Of a DNA stretch of 64,000 nt, positions 9,450 through 16,888 are shown one piece after another. Origin of the DNA: Salinimicrobium soli. GTDB lineage: Bacteria; Bacteroidota; Bacteroidia; Flavobacteriales; Flavobacteriaceae. The stretch is from contig NZ_JBLUWW010000002.1 in assembly GCF_048323655.1 (NCBI RefSeq), forward strand, positions 62,001 through 126,000, read 5' to 3'. Every line of letters starts with the position of its first letter. Positions within the stretch are counted from its first letter, which is position 1. The position numbers were made by a program, and so were the translations under genes. The notes beneath the pieces were generated by a model. That model made no database searches, was not told the DNA's origin, and saw only the letters and a program-made list of their open reading frames with translations.

Positions 9450-10591
9450 GAATTATCTATATGAGATTCATAAGTTATTTTCAATTTTTTCTGTAGTGTA
9501 TTGTATGAATAGTTGTCCAATACAAAATTTCTTAAGGCAAACCTACTAGGTAAGTTTCTTTTAGAAACAGTTTTAATACATTTAGCAAGCGCTTGTGGTG
9601 TGTTATTATAAACAGTAGCGACATCTGGAGAAACCAAAGTTTCTGGAGCATTAATTTTACTTGTTATAACATAACATCCACATGCCATAGCTTCTAACAT
9701 AGATACGTTTGCAGTTTCTACTCTACTCGAAACTATATAAATATCATTTTGAGAATAAATTCTCTTAAGCTGTTCTTGTGGAACAGGTTCTAAAAGTTCA
9801 ATTCGATCCTCAGGTAGTTCTTTTAAAAGGCTCTTCCAAAATTTCTTGTCTTTAGCGGCTGGCTTTCCAATTATGATTAACCTCCATTTAAGATCTGAGG
9901 GAAGAAAGGCAAATGCTTTTAACAAAATATCCGTTCCCTTTATTAATCCAATATTTCCAGTAGTAACAAAATTTATGGTTTTATTATTGACCGAATATTC
10001 ATCAGGATAAAACAATTCCGTATTGATAGGGTTTGGCAGAACCCCAGTTACCTCAAGAGAAGTTTTATTCTCTATATTATATTTGAATCCAGGACTGACA
10101 GTATAAAAACCGGAAATATTCTTTTGCATTTCTTTGTAAAAACTACCAAGCCTCCAAAAATATTTATTGTCAGAAAAAAAACCGGAATAATGTTCTGAAA
10201 CAATTACCGGGATTGAATGTTGGCTTCCTAAATAAGCAGCGCCATATCCTGCCGGCATAGAGACATGAGCATGGATGAGATCTGGTTTTCCATGAACCCT
10301 TACGGCAAATTGGTAAAGCTTTTCTAATTTTGCATTATACTTCTTAAGACTTTTCTTATAGGTAATGAAATTACGTTGGAATCTCTTTTTGGGTCCCCCA
10401 GAAGTTATGTAATAATGATTTTCATTCAATTCAATTATTTCATCGCTGGTTTGATTTGTTTCCTGATCCACCTGGAGTATTATAACTTCCTGAGCAACAG
10501 ATTTAGCAAGTTGGATATGTGGTTTTATCCAATTACACCAATTTGGTTTGTCTGGGGTAGGGTGCCAAGAAGGGATCAGAAAAAGTTTCAT
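9440..10591 (-). CDS. glycosyltransferase family 4 (GT-B)
   Basis: 383 aa. The start MKLFLIPSWHPTPDKPNWCN is typical of a GT4 group. It continues with HAHVSMPAGYGAAYLGSQ, VIVSEHYSGFF, FVTTGNIGLIKGTDILLKAF and VSMLEAMACGCYVITSKIN, the donor-binding loop. No transmembrane segment is seen. The start lies directly after the stop of wzx (10592), and the end overlaps wecB by 10 bp, so all are one operon. It likely transfers an early sugar of the repeat unit. Donor unknown. Confidence 0.86.
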   Translation of the reverse strand: MKLFLIPSWHPTPDKPNWCNWIKPHIQLAKSVAQEVIILQVDQETNQTSDEIIELNENHYYITSGGPKKRFQRNFITYKKSLKKYNAKLEKLYQFAVRVHGKPDLIHAHVSMPAGYGAAYLGSQHSIPVIVSEHYSGFFSDNKYFWRLGSFYKEMQKNISGFYTVSPGFKYNIENKTSLEVTGVLPNPINTELFYPDEYSVNNKTINFVTTGNIGLIKGTDILLKAFAFLPSDLKWRLIIIGKPAAKDKKFWKSLLKELPEDRIELLEPVPQEQLKRIYSQNDIYIVSSRVETANVSMLEAMACGCYVITSKINAPETLVSPDVATVYNNTPQALAKCIKTVSKRNLPSRFALRNFVLDNYSYNTLQKKLKITYESHIDNSCI

Positions 10592-12064
10592 TTAAAATAA
10601 TTTCTTAACTAAAGATTTTAATTGAACCTTCAATTTTTTATCAATAAAGAATAAAAAAGTCCAAAATGTGATAAAAATTAGGATTGATATAATAACTCTT
10701 AAAATTATGTCATCAATTTCAAACCTTAAAAAAGCAAGAAATATCGCGCCTAAAATCAAAGTATTAATGATAGGTTTTTTTATAGCCTTGAAAAAATCAC
10801 TTATTTTTACAGGTGTGTACTTAATAACAAACATGAAATTTGGTAATACTATGACCCACATATATATGGCGTAAGCGATAGTTAATCCTTTTACTTCCCA
10901 GTTTATTCCTATTAAAAATGTTAATAGGAGTAAGATGGAATTAATCCATCCCCATTTCACTATTCTTTTGGTCTGGTTCAAGGAGGTGAGAATCCAGCCA
11001 GTTGTGCTTAACATGGGCTGCCAAAATGCTGCAAAACAAAGGATTTGATATAGTTCAATAGCGGGAACCCATTTTTCACCCAAAACAATTAAAACTACAT
11101 CCCTTCCTAATATTCCTAATGTGGTTATTAGAGGTAATGTTAAATAGGCAATAAGCATTAATGAATTTGAATAATGTTTTCGAAAATCATTCGGATTCTT
11201 TTGGAGCCTACTTAATGTTGGAACCATTACGCTGGTTAAAGGAGCAATTAATTGTCCAATTGGTAACATCATTAATGAGTAGGCTCTACTATAAAAACCG
11301 AGACTAGATGCACCTACGAATTTTCCAATAATAATATTGTCTCCTGTTCTTGCGAAGTAATTAATGACACCGTAAACGGTCATATTTTTCCCAAAATTTA
11401 ATAAGTCTCCTGTGTTCGATTTTTTTTTATAAAATTTAGGCTTCCATGGCAGGACAATAAGTACTCCAATTAAATAAAAGAAGCTTATGATAATAGGTAA
11501 GAGTACTAAAGGCCAATAATTTTTCAATTTATATGCTATCAAAATTGAAATTACCGATCCTATCAATTTTGCAGAGACATCTATAATAGCTAATGAAAAA
11601 AAATCCATTTTGCGTCTAAGAAGGGCTTGATGTTGGATAGTCAGTGCTCCAATAAATAATCCAATTGATGAAAAAATAAGTATAAACTTAATTTCTGGCT
11701 CCATAAAAAACTCAGCAACCAATGGAGATATAGCAACTACTAAGCATGCTAAGCCTATTCCTATTAAAATATTTATCCAGAATAAATTTGAAATTTGCTG
11801 TTCGTTAATTTCCTCTTTTTGTACAGTTGCCATAGATAGGCCTAGATCTTTAAAAATCATTATAAAACCTGTAACACTTCCTGCCATTGCAACAATTCCA
11901 AAACCTGAAGGAGGAATAATCCTGGCCATAATACTTAGAGTTCCTATTTGGATTAAAAAATTAAGTATTTGAGCAAGAATATTAATAGCTCCTCCTTTCA
12001 ATGAAATTTTTGAAAGTGAACTGGTTTTAAACTCTTTATTTAAGAGTAGATTTAAATCTTTCAT
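10592..12064 (-). CDS. wzx: lipid-linked oligosaccharide flippase, Wzx/WzxC family
   Basis: 490 aa with about fourteen membrane segments in the MOP/polysaccharide-transport arrangement. Family text includes GAINILAQILNFLIQIGTLSIMARI in two overlapping stretches at residues 25-50, PPSGFGIVAMAGSVTGF, and ARTGDNIIIGKFVGASSLGFYSRAYSLM split over 240-270. This matches WzxC-like flippases that move undecaprenyl-linked repeat units across the inner membrane. It is the first gene after a 126-bp gap that holds a terminator-like hairpin, and it starts the strongly AT-rich variable block. Transport direction and repeat structure are family knowledge, not visible here. Confidence 0.88.
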   Translation of the reverse strand: MKDLNLLLNKEFKTSSLSKISLKGGAINILAQILNFLIQIGTLSIMARIIPPSGFGIVAMAGSVTGFIMIFKDLGLSMATVQKEEINEQQISNLFWINILIGIGLACLVVAISPLVAEFFMEPEIKFILIFSSIGLFIGALTIQHQALLRRKMDFFSLAIIDVSAKLIGSVISILIAYKLKNYWPLVLLPIIISFFYLIGVLIVLPWKPKFYKKKSNTGDLLNFGKNMTVYGVINYFARTGDNIIIGKFVGASSLGFYSRAYSLMMLPIGQLIAPLTSVMVPTLSRLQKNPNDFRKHYSNSLMLIAYLTLPLITTLGILGRDVVLIVLGEKWVPAIELYQILCFAAFWQPMLSTTGWILTSLNQTKRIVKWGWINSILLLLTFLIGINWEVKGLTIAYAIYMWVIVLPNFMFVIKYTPVKISDFFKAIKKPIINTLILGAIFLAFLRFEIDDIILRVIISILIFITFWTFLFFIDKKLKVQLKSLVKKLF

Positions 12065-12140
12065 TAATTGGAAATGAAAATTGACCTAATTGGTTCCAAT
12101 AAAAAGCTAGTGTAAACGGTTATTATAAAAAAAGATAAAA

Positions 12141-12157
12141 TGACCTTTAAGAGGTCA
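12141..12157 (-). terminator. terminator-like hairpin between tviC-like gene and wzx
   Basis: Stem TGACCT/AGGTCA with a 5-nt loop. On the minus strand it is followed by TTTTATCTTTTTTT. It lies 33 bp after the tviC stop and 77 bp before the wzx start, in the direction of transcription of the cluster. It could end or attenuate the transcript between the sugar-precursor genes and the variable genes. The UpxY-like protein encoded upstream is a candidate for suppressing it. The stem is short, so strength is uncertain. Confidence 0.55.
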
Positions 12158-12190
12158 AGGGAAATATTTCTTTCGTCCGTTGAGATATTA

Positions 12191-13204
12191 TTACCAATTA
12201 GATTTTTTGGGAGTGAAATTTTTATTATACCAGATCGATGCCTCTTTTAAGCCTTTTTTTAAATCAACATGTGGACAATATCCAAGAAAGGACATTGCCT
12301 TATCAATTGAAGCTAAAGAATGCGGTATATCTCCCGCGCGATTTGGTCCGTGTTTTATCTCTACTTGAGCTACTCCCTGGTCAAAATCTGACAAATACAT
12401 CTTAAGTAATTGAGCTAACTCAAGTAAATTAGTTCTACTCCCTACAGCTGTATTATAGACTTGATTTAGAGCATTTTCATTTTCGGTGGTAATAGCTAGC
12501 AAATTCATCTGCACCACATTTTCTACATAAGTAAAGTCCCTGGAATAGGTGCCATCACCGTTGATAACCGGGCTTTCATGATTCATTAACTGGATTGCGA
12601 ATTTTGGGATCACTGCCGCATAAGCTCCGTTTGGATCTTGTTTTCTTCCAAACACATTAAAATATCGTAAGCCTATTGAATCTAATCCATATGTTTTATT
12701 AAAAATATCTGCGTACAATTCATTTACATATTTTGTAATGGCGTAAGGAGAGAGAGGTTTTCCTATTTCATCTTCCACTTTTGGAAGTTTTTCTGAGTCT
12801 CCATAGGTAGAGGAACTGGCTGCGTAAATAAAACGTTTAACACCTGCATCTCTTGCCGCTACAAGCATGTTTAAAAAACCTGATACATTCACCTCATTAC
12901 TGGTGATGGGGTCATTGATGGAACGTGGAACAGAACCAAGTGCTGCTTCATGTAGGATGTACTCTACACCCAGGCAGGATTTGTGACAGGTTTCCAGATT
13001 CCTAATGTCACCCTCCAAAAGAGTGAAGTTGGGGCTATTAAGAAACTCCTCTATATTTTCTCTTTTTCCCGTAGCGAAATTATCCAGACAGATAACCTCA
13101 GCATTCAGGTTGAGTAAAGCCTCGCAGAGATTAGATCCAATAAACCCAGCACCACCTGTAACAAGTATTTTTTTACCTGCTAATTTCTTGAATTGTTCTT
13201 GCAT
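12191..13204 (-). CDS. tviC: UDP-N-acetylhexosamine 4-epimerase, TviC/WbpP type
   Basis: 337 aa SDR. The NAD motif VTGGAGFIGSNLCEALL is at residues 16-32. The catalytic serine lies in YAASSSTYGDSEKLP, and Tyr/Lys in SPYAITKYVNELYAD. RYFNVFGRKQDPNGAYAAVI is the substrate segment seen in WbpP/TviC enzymes that interconvert UDP-GlcNAc or UDP-GlcNAcA with the galacto forms. Its ATG shares one base with the stop of the upstream dehydrogenase (TAATG), so the pair is translationally coupled, as in Vi antigen loci. Base composition is less AT-rich than the genes that follow. Likely product: UDP-GalNAc or UDP-GalNAcA for the repeat unit. Confidence 0.88.
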   Translation of the reverse strand: MQEQFKKLAGKKILVTGGAGFIGSNLCEALLNLNAEVICLDNFATGKRENIEEFLNSPNFTLLEGDIRNLETCHKSCLGVEYILHEAALGSVPRSINDPITSNEVNVSGFLNMLVAARDAGVKRFIYAASSSTYGDSEKLPKVEDEIGKPLSPYAITKYVNELYADIFNKTYGLDSIGLRYFNVFGRKQDPNGAYAAVIPKFAIQLMNHESPVINGDGTYSRDFTYVENVVQMNLLAITTENENALNQVYNTAVGSRTNLLELAQLLKMYLSDFDQGVAQVEIKHGPNRAGDIPHSLASIDKAMSFLGYCPHVDLKKGLKEASIWYNKNFTPKKSNW

Positions 13205-14604
13205 TATAACTTCCCGTTTACTTCAGCTAAAATTCCTTTTACGTCATAAACCACTGCATTTTGACTCCTTAAAGGGTTGAGGTCCATTTGAAGGAATTCT
13301 TTATGTGCAACGGTCAAAACCATTGCGTCAAATTTTTGATCAGGTAAGGAAGTAATTGTGCTTAATCCATATTCATGTTTCACCTCCTCAGGATTGGCAA
13401 GAGGATCATATATAGTGACCTTAGTCTCGTACTGTTGCAATTCTCTCACTACATCAACTACCTTTGTATTTCGAACATCGGGACAATTTTCTTTAAAGGT
13501 GATTCCCAGTACCAGGACATTCGCGCCTTTTACCTTGATATCATTTTGGAGCATTAGTTTAATAACTTCGGAAGCTACATATTGACCCATGGAGTCGTTC
13601 ATGCGTCTTCCGGCCAGAATGATTTCGGGATGGTATCCGAGCTCCTGAGCCTTCTGTGCCAGGTAGTATGGGTCCACGCCTATACAATGTCCGCCAACCA
13701 GTCCTGGTCTGAATGGTAAAAAGTTCCATTTAGTACCAGCAGCCTCCAGAACATCGTTGGTGTCGATGTCCATCTTGTTAAAGATCTTCGCCAGCTCATT
13801 TACAAAAGCGATGTTGATGTCGCGCTGAGAATTTTCGATCACCTTGGCGGCTTCGGCTACCTTAATGGTTGGGGCAAGGTGAGTACCGGCGGTGATCACG
13901 CTTTTATAAAGGTGATCTACTTTTTTTCCAATGTCAGGGGTGGAGCCGGAGGTCACTTTCAAGATTTTTTCTACCGTGTGCTCTTTGTCTCCCGGGTTTA
14001 TTCTTTCAGGAGAATATCCCACAAAGAAGTCCTCATTAAACTTTAGGTTGCTGAATTCTTCCAAAACAGGAACACACTCTTCTTCAGTTGCACCGGGATA
14101 TACTGTAGATTCATAGACCACAATATCTCCTTTCTTCAAAACTTTCCCAACACTCTCGCTGGCTTTGTATAGCGGAGTAAGATCAGGTCGGTTGTTCTTG
14201 TCAACCGGAGTTGGAACTGTGATGATGTAATAGTTGCAGTCCTGGATGTCACCCAGGTCGCGGGAAATGTAGAGGCCTGTTGTGGGTTGTGAGTTGTCAG
14301 TTGTCGGTTTTGCCTCCTGGGAGTTACCATTCAATCGTAGTGGCTTTTCCCAGTGTCCGGCAATAGCCAGTTCTTCCACCTCCTTAGGCATTTCAATTGG
14401 CAGCGGATATTTCTTTAGTAATACCTGCTGCAGAACTTCGTCTTCCACCTCAAGAGTGGAGTCGTGTCCTTTTTGAAGTTCTTCTACCCGTTTGGCATTG
14501 ATGTCAAAACCTATTACGGGATATTTAGTAGCGAATAGTCGGGCCAGGGGTAGGCCTACGTAGCCAAGGCCTATTACTACTATTTTAGGAGATTCTGTGT
14601 TCAT
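13204..14604 (-). CDS. tviB: UDP-N-acetylhexosamine 6-dehydrogenase, TviB/WbpO type, with an extra internal segment
   Basis: 466 aa. NAD-binding IGLGYVGLPLA is at 11-21; VPTPVDKNNRPDLTPLYKAS, YESTVYPGATEEECVPVLEE, GYSPERINPGDKEH and the active-site stretch FRPGLVGGHCIGVDPYYLA (Cys in GGHCIG) are all intact. The reaction oxidises C6 of UDP-GlcNAc or a related sugar to the uronic acid using 2 NAD+. Compared with the TviB layout I recall (about 425 aa), this protein is about 40 residues longer. The excess falls at roughly residues 66-110, between the first domain and the RDLGDIQDCN segment. Residues 99-110 (KPTTDNSQPTTG) are encoded by the same 7-bp repeat words that fill nearby intergenic DNA. 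The core motifs are intact, so it is probably functional. Confidence 0.88.
   Translation of the reverse strand: MNTESPKIVVIGLGYVGLPLARLFATKYPVIGFDINAKRVEELQKGHDSTLEVEDEVLQQVLLKKYPLPIEMPKEVEELAIAGHWEKPLRLNGNSQEAKPTTDNSQPTTGLYISRDLGDIQDCNYYIITVPTPVDKNNRPDLTPLYKASESVGKVLKKGDIVVYESTVYPGATEEECVPVLEEFSNLKFNEDFFVGYSPERINPGDKEHTVEKILKVTSGSTPDIGKKVDHLYKSVITAGTHLAPTIKVAEAAKVIENSQRDINIAFVNELAKIFNKMDIDTNDVLEAAGTKWNFLPFRPGLVGGHCIGVDPYYLAQKAQELGYHPEIILAGRRMNDSMGQYVASEVIKLMLQNDIKVKGANVLVLGITFKENCPDVRNTKVVDVVRELQQYETKVTIYDPLANPEEVKHEYGLSTITSLPDQKFDAMVLTVAHKEFLQMDLNPLRSQNAVVYDVKGILAEVNGKL
14278..14312. repeat. five-heptad array inside the tviB-like coding sequence
   Basis: Plus-strand heptads in exact register: TGTTGTG, GGTTGTG, AGTTGTC, AGTTGTC, GGTTTTG. 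The same words occur at 15479-15576 and in other intergenic arrays. On the coding (minus) strand they give PTTDNSQPTTG-like residues in the extra segment of the dehydrogenase. The 35-bp length is not a multiple of three, so the flanking reading frame must have been restored by other changes. Confidence 0.85.
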
Positions 14605-14661
14605 GGTACAAGATTAGCTGTCGGGAATTTTCAAATCAAAAGAATCCCGAAGATGTTTATT

Positions 14662-14739
14662 CTAAAAGTTTGGTGATTTTTTCCGGAAATTCCGGCTCCC
14701 TACACCTCCGGTAAGGAGGACGTGAAGTATGTTGGGCAT
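14662..14739 (-). pseudogene. 25-aa open frame resembling the N-terminus of mannose-1-phosphate guanylyltransferase (remnant or leader peptide)
   Basis: ATG at 14739, stop TAG at 14662-14664. The frame begins MPNILHVLLTGGVGSR, which looks like the start and GG-x-GxR nucleotide loop of ManC-type sugar nucleotidyltransferases of Bacteroidota. The expected LWPLSRKS continuation is replaced by NFRKKSPNF and a stop. I infer a deleted manC gene of which only the first codons survive, directly upstream of tviB, a place where sugar nucleotide genes are usual. Alternatively it is a chance or regulatory leader ORF. Identification rests on 16 residues recalled from the family, so it is tentative. Confidence 0.45.
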
Positions 14740-14771
14740 TCTAATTTATTTTTCCTGCTTGAGTGTAGGGA
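14697..14771. other. inverted repeat in the leader upstream of the tviB-like gene
   Basis: Arms TCCCTACAC (14697-14705) and GTGTAGGGA (14763-14771) are a perfect 9-bp inverted repeat 57 bp apart. Nested inside is CCTCC-GGTAA-GGAGG, and beside it CCGGA-AAT-TCCGG (14683-14695). If transcription starts near 15030 this lies in the 5' leader of the polysaccharide operon, about 95-165 nt before the tviB ATG. No T-run follows, so it is not an obvious intrinsic terminator. It overlaps the manC-like remnant and could be a by-product of that sequence. Confidence 0.4.
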
Positions 14772-14781
14772 TGCTCTTACA

Positions 14782-14842
14782 GGGGGATTGGTCAATTTGG
14801 GGTTGGTGATTGGGGATTGGTTAATTTGGGATTGGAAATTTG
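14782..14842. repeat. degenerate GATTGG-word repeat
   Basis: About four units of roughly 14-16 bp built on GGGGATTGGT(C/T)AATTT. A related set occurs at 15258-15318 (GGGGAATGGTTAATT, 15-bp period). Together with 14880-14985 (palindromic CCCACCTGTGGTGGG, CGGCTTCGCCG and a CTGAGT/ACTCAG hairpin) these begin the mosaic of interval 14745-16278. Confidence 0.7.
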
Positions 14843-15036
14843 TTTCTTACTAAAAACTATTCCGTTCGCCATTTGCCATTCTCCAATCCCCACCCACCTG
14901 TGGTGGGCCCTCCTTTGCCAAAAGCTTCAGAGGACAGGCACGGCTTCGCCGTTCTGAGTCCCAGTTACTTGCGGAAACTCAGTCGATAAAAAGATAAAAA
15001 TGTCCGGTAAACGGCTGATTTTCATCTTGCGAGCTG

Positions 15037-15068
15037 CAAATATATTCTTAAGAATTACGCTTTAGCAA
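15037..15068 (-). promoter_or_regulatory. candidate promoter of the polysaccharide operon
   Basis: On the minus strand, TATATTTG (15037-15044) fits the Bacteroidota -7 consensus TAnnTTTG. A TTG (15066-15068) lies 21 bp upstream, as expected for a -33 box. Transcription would start near 15030, giving a leader of about 425 nt before the tviB-like start at 14604. That leader would contain the manC-like remnant and the inverted repeat. Prediction only. Confidence 0.45.
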
Positions 15069-15478
15069 GTTTTAAGTGTTAAAATCCTTAAGTTTTTATT
15101 AACAGCATTTTGTTTATCGCAAGAAAACGATTGAGAAGAGCAATAATTTTTACGGAAAACCGTAAAATCCTATCTTTTTGTAAGAATAATTCACTAATGA
15201 ACTGTTAATAATATTTTGTAAATGAGGGGATTGGGATTTTTTCCTACAAGAATGTTTAATTGGGGAATGGTTAATCGGGGAATGGTTAATTGGAGAATGG
15301 GGACTGGGAATTTGGTGATTGTAAATATCAGATTAAAATTCTTTTTTTTTGCCACGAATGCACGAATGTTTCTCTTTCAGGTTGCAGGTTGCCTGTTGCG
15401 GGTTCCAGTTGGGGGTTGCAGATTTCCAATCGTGAGTTGTCAGTTGCTTGTCCGCCGAAGCTTTAGCGTAGGTGGGTC

Positions 15479-15576
15479 GGTTGTGAGTTGTCAGTTCTGA
15501 GTTAGCGGTTCTCGGTTTTCAGTTCTCAGTTGTGAGTTGTCGGTCCTCAGTTTCTGGTTGTGAGTTGTCAGTTTGA
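15479..15576. repeat. array of 14 consecutive (A/G)GTTNNN heptads
   Basis: Exact 7-bp register over 98 bp: GGTTGTG, AGTTGTC, AGTTCTG, AGTTAGC, GGTTCTC, GGTTTTC, AGTTCTC, AGTTGTG, AGTTGTC, GGTCCTC, AGTTTCT, GGTTGTG, AGTTGTC, AGTTTGA. Units vary at the last three bases while the first four are nearly fixed. Confidence 0.95.
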
Positions 15577-15666
15577 GAAGTGTGCTGGCCTAATTAGAGG
15601 GACCGTTTTTATAAGTTGGTACGGCAAACGAGTTAACGGAAAAAAGCATACAGAGATTACCGGAAT

Positions 15667-15702
15667 TCTCCGCCTCCCTTTAGGGCCGGGGTAAAGCGGA
15701 GA
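15667..15702. repeat. hairpin module M1, copy a
   Basis: Perfect 7-bp arms TCTCCGC (15667-15673) and GCGGAGA (15696-15702) enclose a 22-nt loop containing CCCTTTAGGGCCGGGGT. The same loop with unrelated but complementary arms is seen at 18753-18796 and 15842-15880. Confidence 0.85.
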
Positions 15703-15745
15703 GTTGTGGATTGCAGGTTGCAGGTTTCCAGTTCTCTTTTAATTT

Positions 15746-15836
15746 TTAAATCTTAAATCTTAAATCTTAAATCTTAAATCTTAAATCTTAAATCTTGAAT
15801 CTTGAATCGTGGATCTTGAATTTTGAATCTTGGATC
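15746..15836. repeat. array of 13 heptads, TTAAATC type
   Basis: Seven perfect TTAAATC units (15746-15794) are followed in unbroken 7-bp register by TTGAATC, TTGAATC, GTGGATC, TTGAATT, TTGAATC, TTGGATC (15795-15836). The gradient from perfect to diverged units suggests expansion at one end. Confidence 0.95.
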
Positions 15837-15841
15837 CGGAA

Positions 15842-15880
15842 TTTTTCTTCCCCTTTAGGTGTGCCGGGGTGGAAGGAAAA
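15842..15880. repeat. hairpin module M1, copy b
   Basis: Arms TTTTTCTTCC (15842-15851) and GGAAGGAAAA (15871-15880) form ten pairs, one of them G-T. The loop CCTTTAGGTGTGCCGGGGT is the M1 loop. It directly follows the TTAAATC array, an order repeated at 17388-17456 and 22136-22199. Confidence 0.8.
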
Positions 15881-16278
15881 CATCAATGGACAATTAACAA
15901 TAAGCCCATGAGATCTCTGTCGGGATGACAATAGAGTTAACAGCTAACGGCTAATAGTTAAGGGCTTTTCCAAGAATATCACTTCATCACAAGGTCACTA
16001 CTTCAACAGAGATCCCTCGTCAGCTTATGCCACTACCGTTGCACAAGCTTCTGTCGGGATGACAATAGAGCCAACAGCTAACGGTCAATCCTCCTTCGCA
16101 TGGCTTCGGTGGACAGGCAGCTCACGGCTTTTTCCAGAAATATAACTTCATCACAAGGTCACATGATCACAACATTACAAGGTCTCAACTTAGAGATTCC
16201 TCCTTCGTCGGAATGACAACAGAGCCAACGGCTAACAGCTAACGGCTAAAAGCCATAAAAAATGAACATTCTATATAA

Positions 16279-16755
16279 TTAAGAAATAGCTTCTGAAGTC
16301 CGCACATTGACCACCATTCCCAGGCTTTGAAGAACAAGTTTTAATCTTTTTTTTCCCACTTTCTGAACAACTGCCTGCTGCCCCTTAAAGCTTCCGCCTG
16401 CAACAGTGATCTTGTCGCCGGGAGTAAGGTCACTCACATCGACTTCCTCCACCCGGTCATCTTCGAGCCACTTTTGAATGGTCTCTATTTCAGCGTCGCG
16501 AATAATGGCAGGTTTGCCTAACCAGAAGATATACTGTACAACTCCGGGAACGTCGAAGACTTTTCCGCGGTCCTTTTCATTAAGCTTCACAAAAACATAG
16601 GATTTAAAAAGGGGAGTGGTCACCTTTTTCTTGCGGTCGCTCCATTGGCGCACTTCGGTGGCCACCGGGCAATAGGTCTGAATGTCGAGCTCTTCAAGCC
16701 TACTCGCTACCTTTCGCTCCCAACGCGGTTTTGTGTACAGGGCATACCAGTTCAT
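16279..16755 (-). CDS. UpxY-like NusG-family transcription antiterminator
   Basis: 158 aa from the ATG at 16755 (MNWYALYTKPRWERKVASRL), the usual N-terminus of NGN domains. The longer frame to 16881 adds 42 unrelated residues. The NGN domain covers about 1-105 (YCPVATEVRQWSDRKKKVTT, LFKSYVFVKL). A KOW segment near the C-terminus reads GDKITVAGGSFKGQQAVV. In Bacteroides, UpxY paralogues of NusG are encoded at the head of capsule operons and promote elongation through the leader of their own operon. Here the gene lies 1.7 kb upstream of the tviB-like start on the same strand. It probably serves this polysaccharide locus. No UpxZ-like partner is seen. Confidence 0.88.
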   Translation of the reverse strand: MNWYALYTKPRWERKVASRLEELDIQTYCPVATEVRQWSDRKKKVTTPLFKSYVFVKLNEKDRGKVFDVPGVVQYIFWLGKPAIIRDAEIETIQKWLEDDRVEEVDVSDLTPGDKITVAGGSFKGQQAVVQKVGKKRLKLVLQSLGMVVNVRTSEAIS

Positions 16756-16817
16756 TGCTTCTTTTTCCAATCTTGTCTCGGGTAGGGTGTGCACGAAGAG
16801 TGCCGAGCTGTGAACTG

Positions 16818-16825
16818 CAAAATTA
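16818..16825 (-). promoter_or_regulatory. candidate -7 box for the upxY-like gene
   Basis: Minus-strand TAATTTTG fits TAnnTTTG. Transcription would start near 16811, about 55 nt before the ATG at 16755. No clear -33 element is seen at the expected spacing. Confidence 0.3.
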
Positions 16826-16888
16826 AGCTTTTGGTAGGAGGTTTGAAAATACTTTTCTGTAGTCTTTATAATTGAGACCAAATCTTAG

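Larger units (their letters stand above)
15235..16262. repeat. intergenic repeat mosaic, about 1 kb
   Basis: No convincing gene is present between the tviB leader and the upxY-like stop. From left to right: 15-bp GGGGAATGGTTAATT words (15258-15318); a GCCACGAATGCACGAATG element (15351-15373); GGTTGCN heptads (15380-15440); a GCCCGCCGAAGC-type hairpin module (15447-15478); (A/G)GTTNNN heptads (15479-15576); a hairpin with CCCTTTAGGG loop (15667-15702); more heptads; TTAAATC heptads (15746-15836); a second hairpin (15842-15880). Then come AATNAAC heptads (15885-15905), GCTAACN heptads (15939-15962 and 16226-16258), TCAC octads (15975-16000, 16136-16190), and three copies of a GTCGGGATGACAATAGAG-type element. 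Open frames across this block shift with each heptad and I treat them as non-coding. Confidence 0.85.

Noticed and set aside
15222..15500. 92-aa open frame in the repeat mosaic on the plus strand
   Set aside because: It is made of GGGGAATGGTTAATT and GGTTGC words; residues follow repeat period and frame shifts at each heptad, with no family resemblance.
15479..16258. CRISPR array
   Set aside because: Units are 7-8 bp, directly adjacent and without unique spacers; no cas gene in the window.
14605..16278. Insertion sequence or integron-type element
   Set aside because: No transposase or integrase frame, and no terminal inverted repeats enclosing the interval.
16756..16881. 42-residue N-terminal extension of the UpxY-like protein
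   Set aside because: NGN domains start at the MNWYALYT motif; the extension has no family match and includes the candidate promoter box.
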